From positions 62,001-126,000 of the forward strand of contig NZ_AP026866.1 of NCBI RefSeq assembly GCF_042849255.1: a stretch of 64,000 bases of DNA, given 5' to 3'. This DNA is from Oceaniferula spumae (GTDB lineage Bacteria; Verrucomicrobiota; Verrucomicrobiia; Verrucomicrobiales; Akkermansiaceae). Each line of letters opens with the position of its first letter. Positions within the stretch are counted from its first letter, which is position 1. Shown piece by piece: positions 17,013 through 26,455 of the stretch. The notes under the pieces were generated by a model. That model was not told where the DNA came from, did no database searches, and saw only the letters and a program-made list of their open reading frames with translations. The position numbers and the translations under genes were made by a program.

Positions 17013-17999
17013 ATGGAACTTGTTTGTCTGGGACTGAATCACGAAACCGCACCCGTCGAGGTGAGGGAGCACTTCGCTGTGAACGCCGAGAAATTAGGCG
17101 AGAAAGCACGTGAGATCATCGAGCTCAGCACCATCGCCGAGAGTGTCGTTCTTTCCACCTGCAACCGCATGGAAATCTACGTCGCCACCGAGGATGCCGA
17201 GTACGGAGCCAAGATCCTCAACGATCATCTCGCCAGCAGCCACGATGCTGTGGAAATGGAGCACCTCTATCAGAAATCAGGCGATGAGGCGGTGAACCAT
17301 TTGTTCCGACTCGTCTGCGGCCTCGACTCCATGGTGCTCGGAGAAACCGAGATCTTCGGCCAAGTCAAACAAGCCTACCAGCAAGCACTGGAATCGGGCG
17401 CTACCAAGGGCGTCCTGAATAAGCTGTTCCAGAAATCATTCACCGTAGGCAAACGCGTCCGCACCCACACTCGCATCCAGATGGGGCAGACATCCGTCGG
17501 CAGCGTCGCCGTGGATCTGGCGGCTAAAATTTTCGGCAATCTCAAGGGCTGCCACGTCATGGTCATCGGAGCGGGGGAAATGAGCCGCCAGGTGGCGAAA
17601 AGCATGCTCTCACGCGGAGCCACCGATCTCACTGTAACCAATCGCACCAACCAGCGCGCCGTCGATCTCGCCGAGGAACTTGGCGGCGAAGCCGTGCCTT
17701 TCGACTGCTGGGAAAACACTCTCGTGAATGCCGATGTGGTGGTCTCCTCCACCGGAGCATCCGAGCCAGTGCTCAAAGCCAGCCAGATCGAGGCCGTGCG
17801 CCGGAAACGGAAATACCGCCCGCTTTTCCTCATCGATATCGCCGTGCCACGTGATATTGAGCCCGCTGTGGGTGAAATCGAGGAGGTATACCTTTACGAT
17901 ATTGATAAACTGCAGCAGCTTGCTTCCGAAGCCAGAGAGTCGCGTGCCCAGCAGGTGCGCTTGTGCGAGCAGATGATCCAGGAGGAAATCAAACCATGA
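17013..17999 (+). CDS. hemA: Glutamyl-tRNA reductase lacking the C-terminal dimerisation domain
   Basis: 328-residue NADPH-dependent GluTR, which reduces Glu-tRNA(Glu) to glutamate-1-semialdehyde at the head of the C5 heme pathway. The catalytic Cys50 is in LSTCNRMEIY. The substrate-domain signature (FRLVCGLDSMVLGETEIFGQVK) and the Rossmann motif VIGAGEMSRQVA are present. Typical bacterial enzymes have about 410-430 residues; this one stops right after the spinal-helix start (LCEQMIQEEIKP), without the roughly 90-residue dimerisation domain. The stop overlaps the hemC start by ATGA and the hemC ribosome-binding site AGGAGGAA lies in the last hemA codons. The short form therefore looks settled, not a recent frameshift. 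Confidence 0.93.
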   Translation: MELVCLGLNHETAPVEVREHFAVNAEKLGEKAREIIELSTIAESVVLSTCNRMEIYVATEDAEYGAKILNDHLASSHDAVEMEHLYQKSGDEAVNHLFRLVCGLDSMVLGETEIFGQVKQAYQQALESGATKGVLNKLFQKSFTVGKRVRTHTRIQMGQTSVGSVAVDLAAKIFGNLKGCHVMVIGAGEMSRQVAKSMLSRGATDLTVTNRTNQRAVDLAEELGGEAVPFDCWENTLVNADVVVSSTGASEPVLKASQIEAVRRKRKYRPLFLIDIAVPRDIEPAVGEIEEVYLYDIDKLQQLASEARESRAQQVRLCEQMIQEEIKP

Positions 18000-18919
18000 A
18001 ACCATTGATTATAGGCACCCGCGGCAGCGCCCTTGCGCTCGCCCAAGCGGAGATGACAGAAACGATTCTGCGTGAGGTATTTCCTGATCGGGAAATCATC
18101 CGCAATGTCATCACCACCACAGGTGACCGCCGCACCGATGTGCCACTTTCCCAAGTCGCAAAAGTCGAGGGCGTGATCGATAAGGGCGTATTCATCAAGG
18201 AGCTCGAAGTGGCCTTGGAAAATGGCGAGATCGATATCGCCGTGCACAGCATGAAGGATGTGCCCACCGTGTTAGCCGATCACTTTGCCATCGCAGGCGC
18301 ACTCGAGCGAGCTCCGGTCAATGATGTCTTGATCAGTTGTCAGCCCGGCGGTCTGTTCTCATTACCTCAAGGTGCAACCGTCGCCACCAGCAGCGTGCGC
18401 CGTCAGCGTCAGCTCCACTGGCTGCGACCTGATCTCAAGCTCGTTGATATTCGCGGCAACGTGCCCACCCGCATGCAGAAGCTGCGCGACAACGATGAAC
18501 TCGATGCCATCATGCTCGCTGAAGCCGGTCTTGTTAGGCTCGGCTATGATCTGGGAGAGGAAATTGACGGCCTCTTTGCGAAGCCACTGGATACCCTCAG
18601 ATTTTACCCCGCCGCAGGGCAGGGGATTGTGGGGTTTGAAATCCGGAAAGACGACGATGACGCCCGCACTTGTGCCGAGGCCATCACCCATCAGCCGTCC
18701 ATGATTCTCTGCCGTGCCGAACGCGAATTCCTCAGATTGTTAGACGCAGGCTGCCACACACCAGTCGGAGTCAGATCAAATATCCAAGGCAATGAACTCC
18801 ACATGTTAGGCCGCGTGTTTGATGAAAACACCGATGACAATCCCACCGAGTCCAGTGTGGTCGGCCCAGCGGATAAGCCGGAGGAAGTGGCCCGCGAACT
18901 TTTCGAAACACTCGCATGA
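17996..18919 (+). CDS. hemC: Hydroxymethylbilane synthase (porphobilinogen deaminase)
   Basis: 307 residues, full family length. The enzyme joins four porphobilinogen units into hydroxymethylbilane. Visible motifs are IGTRGSALALAQAE at the N-terminus, IAVHSMKDVPT around residue 83, SSVRRQRQL near 131, and the dipyrromethane-attachment Cys in LLDAGCHTPVGV near residue 250. The ATG at 17996 overlaps the hemA stop and has a strong AGGAGGAA site 8 bp upstream, which settles the start. Confidence 0.96.
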   Translation: MKPLIIGTRGSALALAQAEMTETILREVFPDREIIRNVITTTGDRRTDVPLSQVAKVEGVIDKGVFIKELEVALENGEIDIAVHSMKDVPTVLADHFAIAGALERAPVNDVLISCQPGGLFSLPQGATVATSSVRRQRQLHWLRPDLKLVDIRGNVPTRMQKLRDNDELDAIMLAEAGLVRLGYDLGEEIDGLFAKPLDTLRFYPAAGQGIVGFEIRKDDDDARTCAEAITHQPSMILCRAEREFLRLLDAGCHTPVGVRSNIQGNELHMLGRVFDENTDDNPTESSVVGPADKPEEVARELFETLA

Positions 18920-20421
18920 AACAAGGAATTTGCTACCTCACAGGTGCCGGCCCTGGCGATCCCGGCCTGGTCACGCTCAAGGCGCAGCGCTGCATCGCTG
19001 AGGCGGATGTGCTGGTTTACGATGCCCTCAGCAGCACCGAGCTACTGACCTGGACGAAGAAGGACTGCGAGAAAATCGACGTCGGCAAACGAGCCGCCTG
19101 CCACAAGATGCGCCAGGAGGAAATCAATCAGCTACTCGTGGAAAAAGTCCGCGAGGGCAAGGTGGTTGTCAGGCTGAAAGGCGGCGATCCGATGATTTTC
19201 GGTCGCGGCGGCGAGGAGGCCGCGGAGCTGGCCGAGGCCGGGCTCAAGTTTGAAATCATCCCCGGCATTTCCTCCGCCTTTGCCGGTCCGGTTTACGCAG
19301 GCATCCCACTGACCCACCGTAATTACGGAGCGCAACTCACACTTTTCTCCGGTCACGAAGCCGAAGGGAAGGGGCAGGGGGCCGTGGACTACGAGCTGTT
19401 AGCCAAAACCCCGGGAGCCAAAATTTTCCTCATGGGCGTGTCACGGCTACGCGACATCACCGGCCGCTTCATCGAAAACGGCGCGGACCCAGAAACACCG
19501 ATCGCTCTAACACGCTGGGCCACCACGGGTCGGCAAAAAACCATCACCGGCACCCTTGCCACCATCGCGGACATCGCGGAACAACAAAACTTCAAGGCCC
19601 CCGCCGTGGGTGTCATTGGCAACATCATCAAAGAAATGGACAAAATCAAATGGTATGAAGACCGCCCGCTCAAAGGCAAACGCATCGTCGTCACCCGCAG
19701 CCAGGAGCAAGCCAGCGGACTGGTCAGCGAACTCACCGCACTTGGTGCCGATGTGTTAGAACTGCCCGTGCTACGCATCGTCGATCCTCAGAACAAACAG
19801 GAATTCGCAGAGCTGGTGACCGCCGCGCATACCTACGATTGGCTGGTATTCAGCAGCACCAACGGCGTGCGCCGCTTCTTCGATGCCTTCTTCTCCGTTT
19901 ACAAAGACGCCCGCAGTATCGGAGGTGTTAGAATCGCCGTCGTCGGCCCCGGCACCCAGCAAGCCGTCGAGCAATACCGCTTCTCCGCCGATCTCGTACC
20001 GGATAAACACATCGCCGAAGGTCTCATCGAAGCATTCAAAAACGAGCACGACATCGAAAATCAAACCATGCTCTGGGTCCGACCCGAAAACGCCCGCCCA
20101 GTCCTCAGAGAAGGCCTCGAAGAGCAGCGCGCCATCGTCGATGAATGTCTGGCCTACGGCATCGAAGCCGAAACCAGCGACCCCACCGGAGCCGCCGAAC
20201 GATTCAAAACCGACGGCGCCGACCTGGTCACCTTCACCAGCTCCTCCACCGCCCAATATTTCCACGATCTAGGCCTCCCATGGCCCAAAGGCTGCCAAGC
20301 CGCCAGCATCGGCCCAATCACCACCGCCAAACTCAAAGACCTAGGCCGCACCAACATCGTAGAATCCAACGAACACAACATCGAAGGCCTAGTAAAAACC
20401 ATCGTAGAGACTTTGAGCTAA
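18916..20421 (+). CDS. Fused uroporphyrinogen-III C-methyltransferase / uroporphyrinogen-III synthase
   Basis: 501 residues in two domains. Residues 1-245 are a SUMT (CobA/CysG-C type): LTGAGPGDPGLVTLKAQRC, VVVRLKGGDPMIFGRGGEEA and PGISSAFAGPVYAGIPLTHR. Residues 250-500 are a HemD-like synthase (KRIVVTRSQEQASGLVSEL, WLVFSSTNGVRRFF, VTFTSSSTAQYF). One chain can close the ring to uroporphyrinogen III and then make precorrin-2 for siroheme or cobalamin. It overlaps hemC by ATGA. The siroheme branch fits the sulfite reductase and chelatase genes at 28914-32300. No precorrin-2 dehydrogenase is in this window. Confidence 0.93.
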   Translation: MKQGICYLTGAGPGDPGLVTLKAQRCIAEADVLVYDALSSTELLTWTKKDCEKIDVGKRAACHKMRQEEINQLLVEKVREGKVVVRLKGGDPMIFGRGGEEAAELAEAGLKFEIIPGISSAFAGPVYAGIPLTHRNYGAQLTLFSGHEAEGKGQGAVDYELLAKTPGAKIFLMGVSRLRDITGRFIENGADPETPIALTRWATTGRQKTITGTLATIADIAEQQNFKAPAVGVIGNIIKEMDKIKWYEDRPLKGKRIVVTRSQEQASGLVSELTALGADVLELPVLRIVDPQNKQEFAELVTAAHTYDWLVFSSTNGVRRFFDAFFSVYKDARSIGGVRIAVVGPGTQQAVEQYRFSADLVPDKHIAEGLIEAFKNEHDIENQTMLWVRPENARPVLREGLEEQRAIVDECLAYGIEAETSDPTGAAERFKTDGADLVTFTSSSTAQYFHDLGLPWPKGCQAASIGPITTAKLKDLGRTNIVESNEHNIEGLVKTIVETLS

Positions 20422-20425
20422 GGAG

Positions 20426-20445
20426 CATGGACATTCCTGTCCATG
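20426..20445. other. Perfect hairpin after the hem operon
   Basis: CATGGACA-TTCC-TGTCCATG, a perfect 8-bp stem starting 5 bp after the cobA/hemD stop. There is no U-tract behind it, so it is not a standard intrinsic terminator; mRNA 3'-end protection or a factor-assisted stop is possible. Confidence 0.4.
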
Positions 20446-20557
20446 GACAACCCAAGCACGCAACCTAGGCCCACAACCCAAGCAAACAACCTAGGAAAAA
20501 TTTCCGTCAATTCCGATTCTTCCGTGGTTCCAAATCGAACCCAGAAGCCTTGTAAAC

Positions 20558-20590
20558 TTTCGCGTATTTAGCGTATTTCGCGGTAAAAAA
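20558..20590. repeat. TTTCGCG-type intergenic repeat, degenerate copy
   Basis: Tandem-like string of CGCGTATTTAGCGTATTTCGCGG followed by AAAAAA in the gap between hem and SDR genes. A related string (TTCGCGTCTATTCGCGTCC and ATTCGCGG) is in the composite repeat at 26925-26960. Strings of this type are common between genes of PVC bacteria. Confidence 0.45.
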
Positions 20591-20591
20591 A

Positions 20592-21353
20592 CTACCAAGG
20601 AACTTCCGTCCCATCGATATACCAAAATCTCCCCGATTGCTCCTTCTTCAGCCCGGTGATCAGCTTAAGCACCTGCTTCACGCTATCCTTAGGTTCCAGC
20701 GGCGCACCATCTCCACCCATATCCGTCTTATTGTGCCCAGGGTTAAGCGCGATGACGATGAATCCCTCCTTGCCATACTGCGCATGCAGTTGACGAGTGG
20801 CCATATTCAGCGCCGCCTTGCTGATCGAATAAGCGGTGTAAATCCCATTGGTCCGGCTAATGCTGCCCAGCCCCGAGGAAACGTTGACGATCTTCGGCTG
20901 CTTGGACAGTTTCAGATTCGGCTTCAATGCCTCGGCCAGCAGTAGGGGACCAGCCGTGTTGATATCAAAACAACGCTGCAGCGACTCCCGGTTCAGTTCC
21001 CGATTCATATAACCCGCATTGTTCAGCAGAATATCGATTTTCTGCCCCTTGAGAGTCTTGGCCAGATTGGCAATGTCCGCGTCACTGGTGATGTCCAGTT
21101 TCAGCACCGTGGCCCCGGTCGCCTTCAGCTCCTTGGCCTCCTCCGGCTTCCGCGCCGTACCAATCACCTTATGCCCGGCCGCAGCCCACTGCTTGGCATG
21201 CTCCAAACCCAGCCCCCGATTCGCCCCCGTCACCAGCACCGTGAGTTTTTCATCTTCCGCCTTGCTACAGTTCGGCAAAAAAACAGCCAACGCGAGAGCA
21301 AGGACAAGACGACTGAGGACAGCGAGAGTAGTGGACTTTGGTTTGGTGGTCAT
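20592..21353 (-). CDS. Short-chain dehydrogenase/reductase with N-terminal signal sequence
   Basis: 253 residues. After a hydrophobic leader (LSRLVLALALAVFLPNCSKA) comes a complete SDR fold: cofactor motif TGANRGLG (about residues 42-49), LLNNAGY, active-site Ser in VNVSSGLG, and the catalytic YSISK pair (Tyr-x3-Lys). The leader ends in a cysteine in lipobox-like surroundings (FLPNC, not the canonical LAGC). SDRs are cytosolic NAD(P) enzymes, so export would be odd. It may be a membrane-tethered protein facing the cytosol, or a periplasmic one. It stands alone on the minus strand. Confidence 0.82.
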   Translation of the reverse strand: MTTKPKSTTLAVLSRLVLALALAVFLPNCSKAEDEKLTVLVTGANRGLGLEHAKQWAAAGHKVIGTARKPEEAKELKATGATVLKLDITSDADIANLAKTLKGQKIDILLNNAGYMNRELNRESLQRCFDINTAGPLLLAEALKPNLKLSKQPKIVNVSSGLGSISRTNGIYTAYSISKAALNMATRQLHAQYGKEGFIVIALNPGHNKTDMGGDGAPLEPKDSVKQVLKLITGLKKEQSGRFWYIDGTEVPW

Positions 21354-21619
21354 GATTTGGAAATAGGTTATACGTTAGATAGCACAAGGTTCACACCCTG
21401 TCAGCCGTTGATCTCATGATCAACAACACTGAGGCTGTAATTTCAGAAAAGCGTAACGACTACCGAAGCCGACCTACTAACGAGCTTTATCGAGAAGCAG
21501 CTAGTGGAGGGGGGAGTCAGATGCGAGCATTCTTATTTGTGTGTAATGCATCATTTCTATGCCGACCCTTATCTCCCCATTATCGTTAGTATTCTCTGTA
21601 GTATTGATTCCCTACGATT
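21354..21619. other. Intergenic region with a dyad
   Basis: No gene was found here. A perfect dyad GTTGATC-TCAT-GATCAAC lies at 21407-21424, upstream of the SDR gene and downstream of the NACHT gene; it could be an operator. The rest has no recognisable content. Confidence 0.35.
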
Positions 21620-24600
21620 CTAATGGCTGAACCATCTTTCGATTGCCTTGGCTTTGTGAGCAGGTGAGGTTGAAGTCTCTCGCCAGTGATTAAGAATAGG
21701 CTGGAACAACTCACGGTGGGAAAGACTGTTTTTTGTAAGGTCTAAAAGGTCTGAAACCAACTGAACCGCAATATTATCTTGTTCGCTCTTAAACATGTAT
21801 AAATATGTGAGTAGATACTCAAGATATGATCGGTTTCGCGAATTTTTGTATGCGTCTTTTAACAGGGCTGCCACCGAGCGAAGTTCGGTCTCGATATCTG
21901 GGTGGAGCAACCATAATAATGCAGTGTATCCATCTTTATCACTAGGTTTATCCTTTGAAATATGAATATGTTTAACGGCGGTTCCGTTTGGGAAGAATGC
22001 TTTAATGAGGGATTTTACGTCGCCGAAGTCAACATGTACGGGTGGGCTAACTGAAAAGTGAGAAATCTCGTTGCGATAAAAGAAGTGTTGGATTGTAGCG
22101 CTAACAACTGCAGGTATGTGCGTGTTCTCGCCGGGAAGCAAAATTTCGAACGGGTGAAGCGTGCCTCGTCGGTGGAAATGCCAGTGAGAAGATGTATCTA
22201 ACTCGGGCGATATCGATAGAAATGCTTTACGCAGCTCATCTGCTCGCTCGGGAATATTTGAGATTAATTCACCCCAGCCCAAAATGTTTACTGCTGTAAG
22301 AGCCTGTGGTTCTGATATTATTGCATCGGCCAAAGATTCCTTGAATGAGCTATAATCTACTTCAGCCTCTTGGTCTATCCACCAAGAAACAAGGGCAACC
22401 CTTACACCTAGCTTAGGCCATTCTTTCAACAAGGCTTTCCAATCCATCGTTTCAGGAGCAATTTCCTCACGTCTGAAAACATGTGGACGTGGAATTGTTT
22501 CTATCCAAGAGGTAAACTGCTCCTCATTTAATTTACAAGCAGTTTCCTCGGGTTGATCCTCAAAAGGAAGGTAGGTTTGTAGATTTCGAGGAAGAGCCTT
22601 TTTGATGCTTTCGGGTGCGGGAAGAAATACATCATACAGCATACTATAATTTTCTAACGAGGAAGAGTTAGCGAACCGAAGTATGGCGACAACAACTCCA
22701 AATAGGCCACCTCGTTTTTCCCACACGTAACTATCGCTATGGCGAAGCATGCTAGCTAGGGATTTCTCTATAAATTTTCCGCCTTGCCAGTCGTAGTCGC
22801 TTACACAGCGAGAAATTCCCGAGACAGTTTGCTCAATCTTAACCTCCTCCGGGACTATACCAGTCGTGTGCCTGAGAATTTGGATTGTGTGAGGTAAGTG
22901 TTCTGGTGCTTCTGGATCAACTTCGAGGAGGAATTTAGAAATAGAATCGGGATCATTCGGTAGTTGTCCAAGTGCGCTCCGTACCCCAGCGTGACCTAGT
23001 TCGTACCAATTCATCTCTTTGAGTTGCTGGTAAGCCAGTTTTGCTAACCATTTAGAATAAGGTGAGTTACGAGCAGAGCGTATCGTCCAGCTACCAAAGA
23101 GTATGGCTTGAAAATCTGCTGGTTTTGATCGAATGGCTTCATAGCATTCTGAAGCTTCGGGGTCATGATCTTTCACCAGACGGGACAAAATAATGGCCCC
23201 TCCAATTGATTCCGAAGGAGATGCTTCGTTAAGTCGTTCCAAACAGAAGCTGATTAGCCATTTTCTGGTCTCATGATGGTTTATTCCGATAAGGGAACCC
23301 AAGTCAGAGATATCCGGAGATGCTATTAAAGGTTCTAAGGGAGTCCGGAATTTAGCCCTGATTCTTTTGTCTTGTTCAAGCACCCCGTCTTGGAACAACC
23401 GGGCCGCTAATAAAGCTCCACGCGCCAGTCGTCGGCTTAAAGGGCGTGGTAGTTCGTTACCCCCTGATTCATTGAGGGTCTCAAGCGCCACCACGAGTTC
23501 GTTTATCTCTCCTTGCCGGCGAGCTTCTATCATCGCGCTGAGCAGAAAGTGAAAGACCTCGCGCCAATGTGCGTCACCCGCAAGTGCATAAATGCGTTCT
23601 CGAAATTCTTCTGGCGTGGCTGCGTCGTGAATAAACTCCGCCGCAAAAAATTCCTGTAGCTGTCGAATATCGAATCTCAAATTGTTTCCATCATCCGGGG
23701 TGTTTACCAGCACCAGCCTAGTCGCGGTAGCTTCGACTAGCGTATCCAATGTTTCTTCAATAAACCCAGACTTCATTTCTTCGACCGCAACCTTTGCCAA
23801 ATGCGTGAATTGTTCTCTTGAGAGCGCCGTTTGAGCGCCCTCGCTAGTTTCTGATTTAGCATGAAGCATGAATCCTAATCGATTATGAATCGTACGTAAT
23901 AGTAAGTCCTCCTCGCGTAACAATTTTGCAATACGCTCATCGGGAAGGTCGCGGTTTGCCTCGCGCCGTTTGATAACTTGGTAAAAGTTTTCGAAAAGTT
24001 GCCACCTGCGCTCTGGGGGTTTTTTGCCGTCACGAACAACCACAGCCATGATATGCGATTGTAAAGGGGTCGTCATAAGTGACGCAACGGCTGGTGACGC
24101 AATTGATGATCGCAGTATTGAGACTCCTTTTTCAGCTTCAACCTCACTTCGACCGATTCTGATTACGGGTTCGGCACACTCTAATGCCTTATCTGGAGTT
24201 AGGGGGACTAACTTGCTAACTGCCGCCTCCAAACTATCAAACTGCCCCGAATATCCCTGTGGTCGTGACGTGCACAGAAAATGAGCATCGCTATTGCACT
24301 CGATGGCTGTATCTTCAATGAACTCTTTAATATGAGAAGACAGTTTGTCTTTGACGTCATTTGGCACCTCGTCCAGACCATCGAACGCTATGAACCATCG
24401 TTGTGAACCGAGAGCTCGTTTGATGGTAGCCGGTGAAACATCTTTGTTCACATATGCCGATATCTGTAAAGCGAGGTATGGTAACACCCCCTTTGCTGTG
24501 TTATCTGGCTGTTTCCCAAACCATTGTGCGTAATCTCTGAGCTCGATTGATATCGGAATGCGTGGACTCTCTACCCAATGGCCGCGTGCAATTGCATCAC

Positions 24601-25564
24601 CTTTTATTTCCCTAGCTGCATCTCTTAATTTGAAGGAAATAGGATCGCCATCCCAATCAAGAATGAGTGAAGCACGCTGTAGCTGTGAGAAATATTGTCC
24701 TGTTGTCGACTTTCCGTTCCCTGGACCTCCAAGGATAAACCACACGCGAGAGCGGGAAGGGTGTCTATTCCATTGGCGCCATTTGGGATCGTCACTGTCT
24801 GGTTGAATAGAATGAACTCGAGAGGAAGTCCTTAGTAGCTCACGAGCAATAAGCCCGTCAAAATGGCATTCATCACACCGAAACGGTAAATCAACGAACA
24901 ATCTATGGACGCCTGGGCGATTGTCCGATTCAGATCCCGCTTGATCCAATTTTGTGAACTGATGAGTTTCAAACTCCCTTATAACAAGGTATCGGATGAT
25001 ATCTTTTAATGACGCCTTGTCGTCCTCGAGGCTGTCGTATAGCTCTTTGAGAACATGTCCTGGAGTGAGGAAGTGGCCATAGTAATCAGCCACTTTTGGG
25101 TTTAGAGCCAGCAGATCGATGATTTTACGGCCACCCCATATATGAAAGTTGTTTTTGAGCTTTGGATTCGCCTGGCTTACGAGTTTGCGGGCTTTGTCGA
25201 ATGCTCCGGTTTGCGGAGTCCCACTTGGATCGACGTTGGTTGCGATGATCCAATTGTTGGGCCACTCCCTTGATTCACTTTCCTCGAACGCAGTAATTTC
25301 CTTGGTAATTTGCTGGAGTAACCATTTTTGAGGATCTTTTGACAGGTGGGGTTTGTGGAACTTGGATTGGATATACCATTTTCCTTTCCAGTTCTCCTTC
25401 TGGCTCGGGTACGGGGCTGTTCCTTCGAAATAGCCGTCTCTTCCTCCATCAGCCCCGGGAGCAAAACCTGTGTGACCAGATCCAAGCACTTTCAAGCTTA
25501 ACATGTTAACCATTTGCTCAAAGCTGTTGGGGTCGAGGTGAGTTAGGTCGTGTGGTTCAGACAT
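21620..25564 (-). CDS. NACHT NTPase with N-terminal Mrr-like nuclease (bNACHT-type antiphage protein)
   Basis: 1314-residue three-part protein. (1) Residues 1-170: an Mrr/PD-(D/E)xK-like effector, with Asp39 in GADGGRDGYFEG and Gln66-Ser-Lys68 in WYIQSKFH, the D...QxK pattern of Mrr nucleases. (2) Residues 270-480: a NACHT STAND module with Walker A GGPGNGKST (279-287), Walker B RWFIAFDGLDEV (389-400) and a sensor-like FLCTSRPQGY. (3) From about 500 to the end, a winged-helix/helical region (DIRQLQEFFAAEFIHDA) and a long helical, HEAT-like sensor part. Bacterial NACHT proteins of this build are known antiphage NLR-like sensors: the C-terminus detects a phage cue, the NACHT oligomerises, the effector fires. 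Codon use is AT-richer than in the neighbouring hem genes, in keeping with transfer. Confidence 0.85.
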   Translation of the reverse strand: MSEPHDLTHLDPNSFEQMVNMLSLKVLGSGHTGFAPGADGGRDGYFEGTAPYPSQKENWKGKWYIQSKFHKPHLSKDPQKWLLQQITKEITAFEESESREWPNNWIIATNVDPSGTPQTGAFDKARKLVSQANPKLKNNFHIWGGRKIIDLLALNPKVADYYGHFLTPGHVLKELYDSLEDDKASLKDIIRYLVIREFETHQFTKLDQAGSESDNRPGVHRLFVDLPFRCDECHFDGLIARELLRTSSRVHSIQPDSDDPKWRQWNRHPSRSRVWFILGGPGNGKSTTGQYFSQLQRASLILDWDGDPISFKLRDAAREIKGDAIARGHWVESPRIPISIELRDYAQWFGKQPDNTAKGVLPYLALQISAYVNKDVSPATIKRALGSQRWFIAFDGLDEVPNDVKDKLSSHIKEFIEDTAIECNSDAHFLCTSRPQGYSGQFDSLEAAVSKLVPLTPDKALECAEPVIRIGRSEVEAEKGVSILRSSIASPAVASLMTTPLQSHIMAVVVRDGKKPPERRWQLFENFYQVIKRREANRDLPDERIAKLLREEDLLLRTIHNRLGFMLHAKSETSEGAQTALSREQFTHLAKVAVEEMKSGFIEETLDTLVEATATRLVLVNTPDDGNNLRFDIRQLQEFFAAEFIHDAATPEEFRERIYALAGDAHWREVFHFLLSAMIEARRQGEINELVVALETLNESGGNELPRPLSRRLARGALLAARLFQDGVLEQDKRIRAKFRTPLEPLIASPDISDLGSLIGINHHETRKWLISFCLERLNEASPSESIGGAIILSRLVKDHDPEASECYEAIRSKPADFQAILFGSWTIRSARNSPYSKWLAKLAYQQLKEMNWYELGHAGVRSALGQLPNDPDSISKFLLEVDPEAPEHLPHTIQILRHTTGIVPEEVKIEQTVSGISRCVSDYDWQGGKFIEKSLASMLRHSDSYVWEKRGGLFGVVVAILRFANSSSLENYSMLYDVFLPAPESIKKALPRNLQTYLPFEDQPEETACKLNEEQFTSWIETIPRPHVFRREEIAPETMDWKALLKEWPKLGVRVALVSWWIDQEAEVDYSSFKESLADAIISEPQALTAVNILGWGELISNIPERADELRKAFLSISPELDTSSHWHFHRRGTLHPFEILLPGENTHIPAVVSATIQHFFYRNEISHFSVSPPVHVDFGDVKSLIKAFFPNGTAVKHIHISKDKPSDKDGYTALLWLLHPDIETELRSVAALLKDAYKNSRNRSYLEYLLTYLYMFKSEQDNIAVQLVSDLLDLTKNSLSHRELFQPILNHWRETSTSPAHKAKAIERWFSH

Positions 25565-26047
25565 ATAGGATAGGTGATTGGTTTATTAAATTTATTGTGA
25601 GAGCTTAATAGCAGAGCCGATCAAATGGCGCAGTGATCGAGGGGGGTAGCAGTAGTAAATGATTGTCATCGTAAGCAGTATCTGACCATCGCTCAGCCAA
25701 TAGGTGTAATTGTGTTGTGAACGCGAGCGTTTTCATTGGGATACGGTGAGAGAAAATTTGATATATAGCGAAGGAGAAAACTCTATGCTTTTATCCGCTC
25801 GATTAAACATCAACAAGGTAGAAAGCACATATGGATTAAGTTTATTTGTTAGCGAGCACCTGTTTTTCTATGCTCCTACAAATACTCGGTTTGGAGCTTT
25901 GCCAATCTTGCTATGTATGCACAGTTAGCCCTAGTGATCTTTCGCCTTGATACATCCTTAATCGTGTAAAAGTTTATTTATTAAAAAACATTATGATCAT
26001 ATTATTGGGCTCTGACCATTTGCTACAACTGCTCTTCAATGAGGTTT
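25565..26047. other. AT-rich intergenic region without recognisable gene
   Basis: 483 bp between the NACHT and FitB-like genes. It is markedly AT-rich, especially 25960-26010. A 72-codon open frame at 25710-25928 has no recognisable motif, and I see no RNA gene or repeat. It probably contains the NACHT promoter. Confidence 0.4.
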
Positions 26048-26455
26048 CTATGGTGTGATCAAACGGACATCGTGAAAGTAAGTGTTGTAGCGGGTGACAT
26101 CTCTGGTGAGGATGGGGATCTCTAACGCGGTCGCGTGGGCGCCGATGAAAAAATCGGCTAGGGGAGCTGTCTTCGTGCCGCCGCGTTGCCGATATTGTTT
26201 GTAGGCTTGGGAAGTGAGAAACAGGGCTTCTCGTGGCAGTTCCTCCAAGTGCAGTCCCAGAGCGATCATGACGGCATCTACGTCTGCCGTGCCGCCAGCT
26301 TCGTAACAGAGTTCTGTGTAGATGAGCGGATTGATCAACAGGCGGTTTACATACTGGCTCAGTTGGTTCTCAGACCATTCCGACCATGTTTTGTCCTGTT
26401 CGGTGACGTCGAGGATCACGTTGGTATCCACCAGCACATAGGAAGATTCACTCAT
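26048..26455 (-). CDS. FitB/VapC-type PIN-domain toxin
   Basis: 135-residue PIN domain: Asp9 in YVLVDTNVILD, Glu48 in PLIYTELCYEA, and the late acids in PLADFFIGAHA and ILTRDVTRYNTYF. The metal-dependent ribonuclease active site is intact. It overlaps its antitoxin gene by 8 bp, so translation is coupled. Confidence 0.9.
   Translation of the reverse strand: MSESSYVLVDTNVILDVTEQDKTWSEWSENQLSQYVNRLLINPLIYTELCYEAGGTADVDAVMIALGLHLEELPREALFLTSQAYKQYRQRGGTKTAPLADFFIGAHATALEIPILTRDVTRYNTYFHDVRLITP

Noticed and set aside
19771..20265. Long minus-strand open frame opposite cobA/hemD
   Set aside because: It is a mirror frame of a highly conserved gene with GC-rich third positions; no domain.
25710..25928. 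72-codon frame upstream of the NACHT gene
   Set aside because: No recognisable motif, isolated on the opposite strand in AT-rich DNA, no clear start signal.
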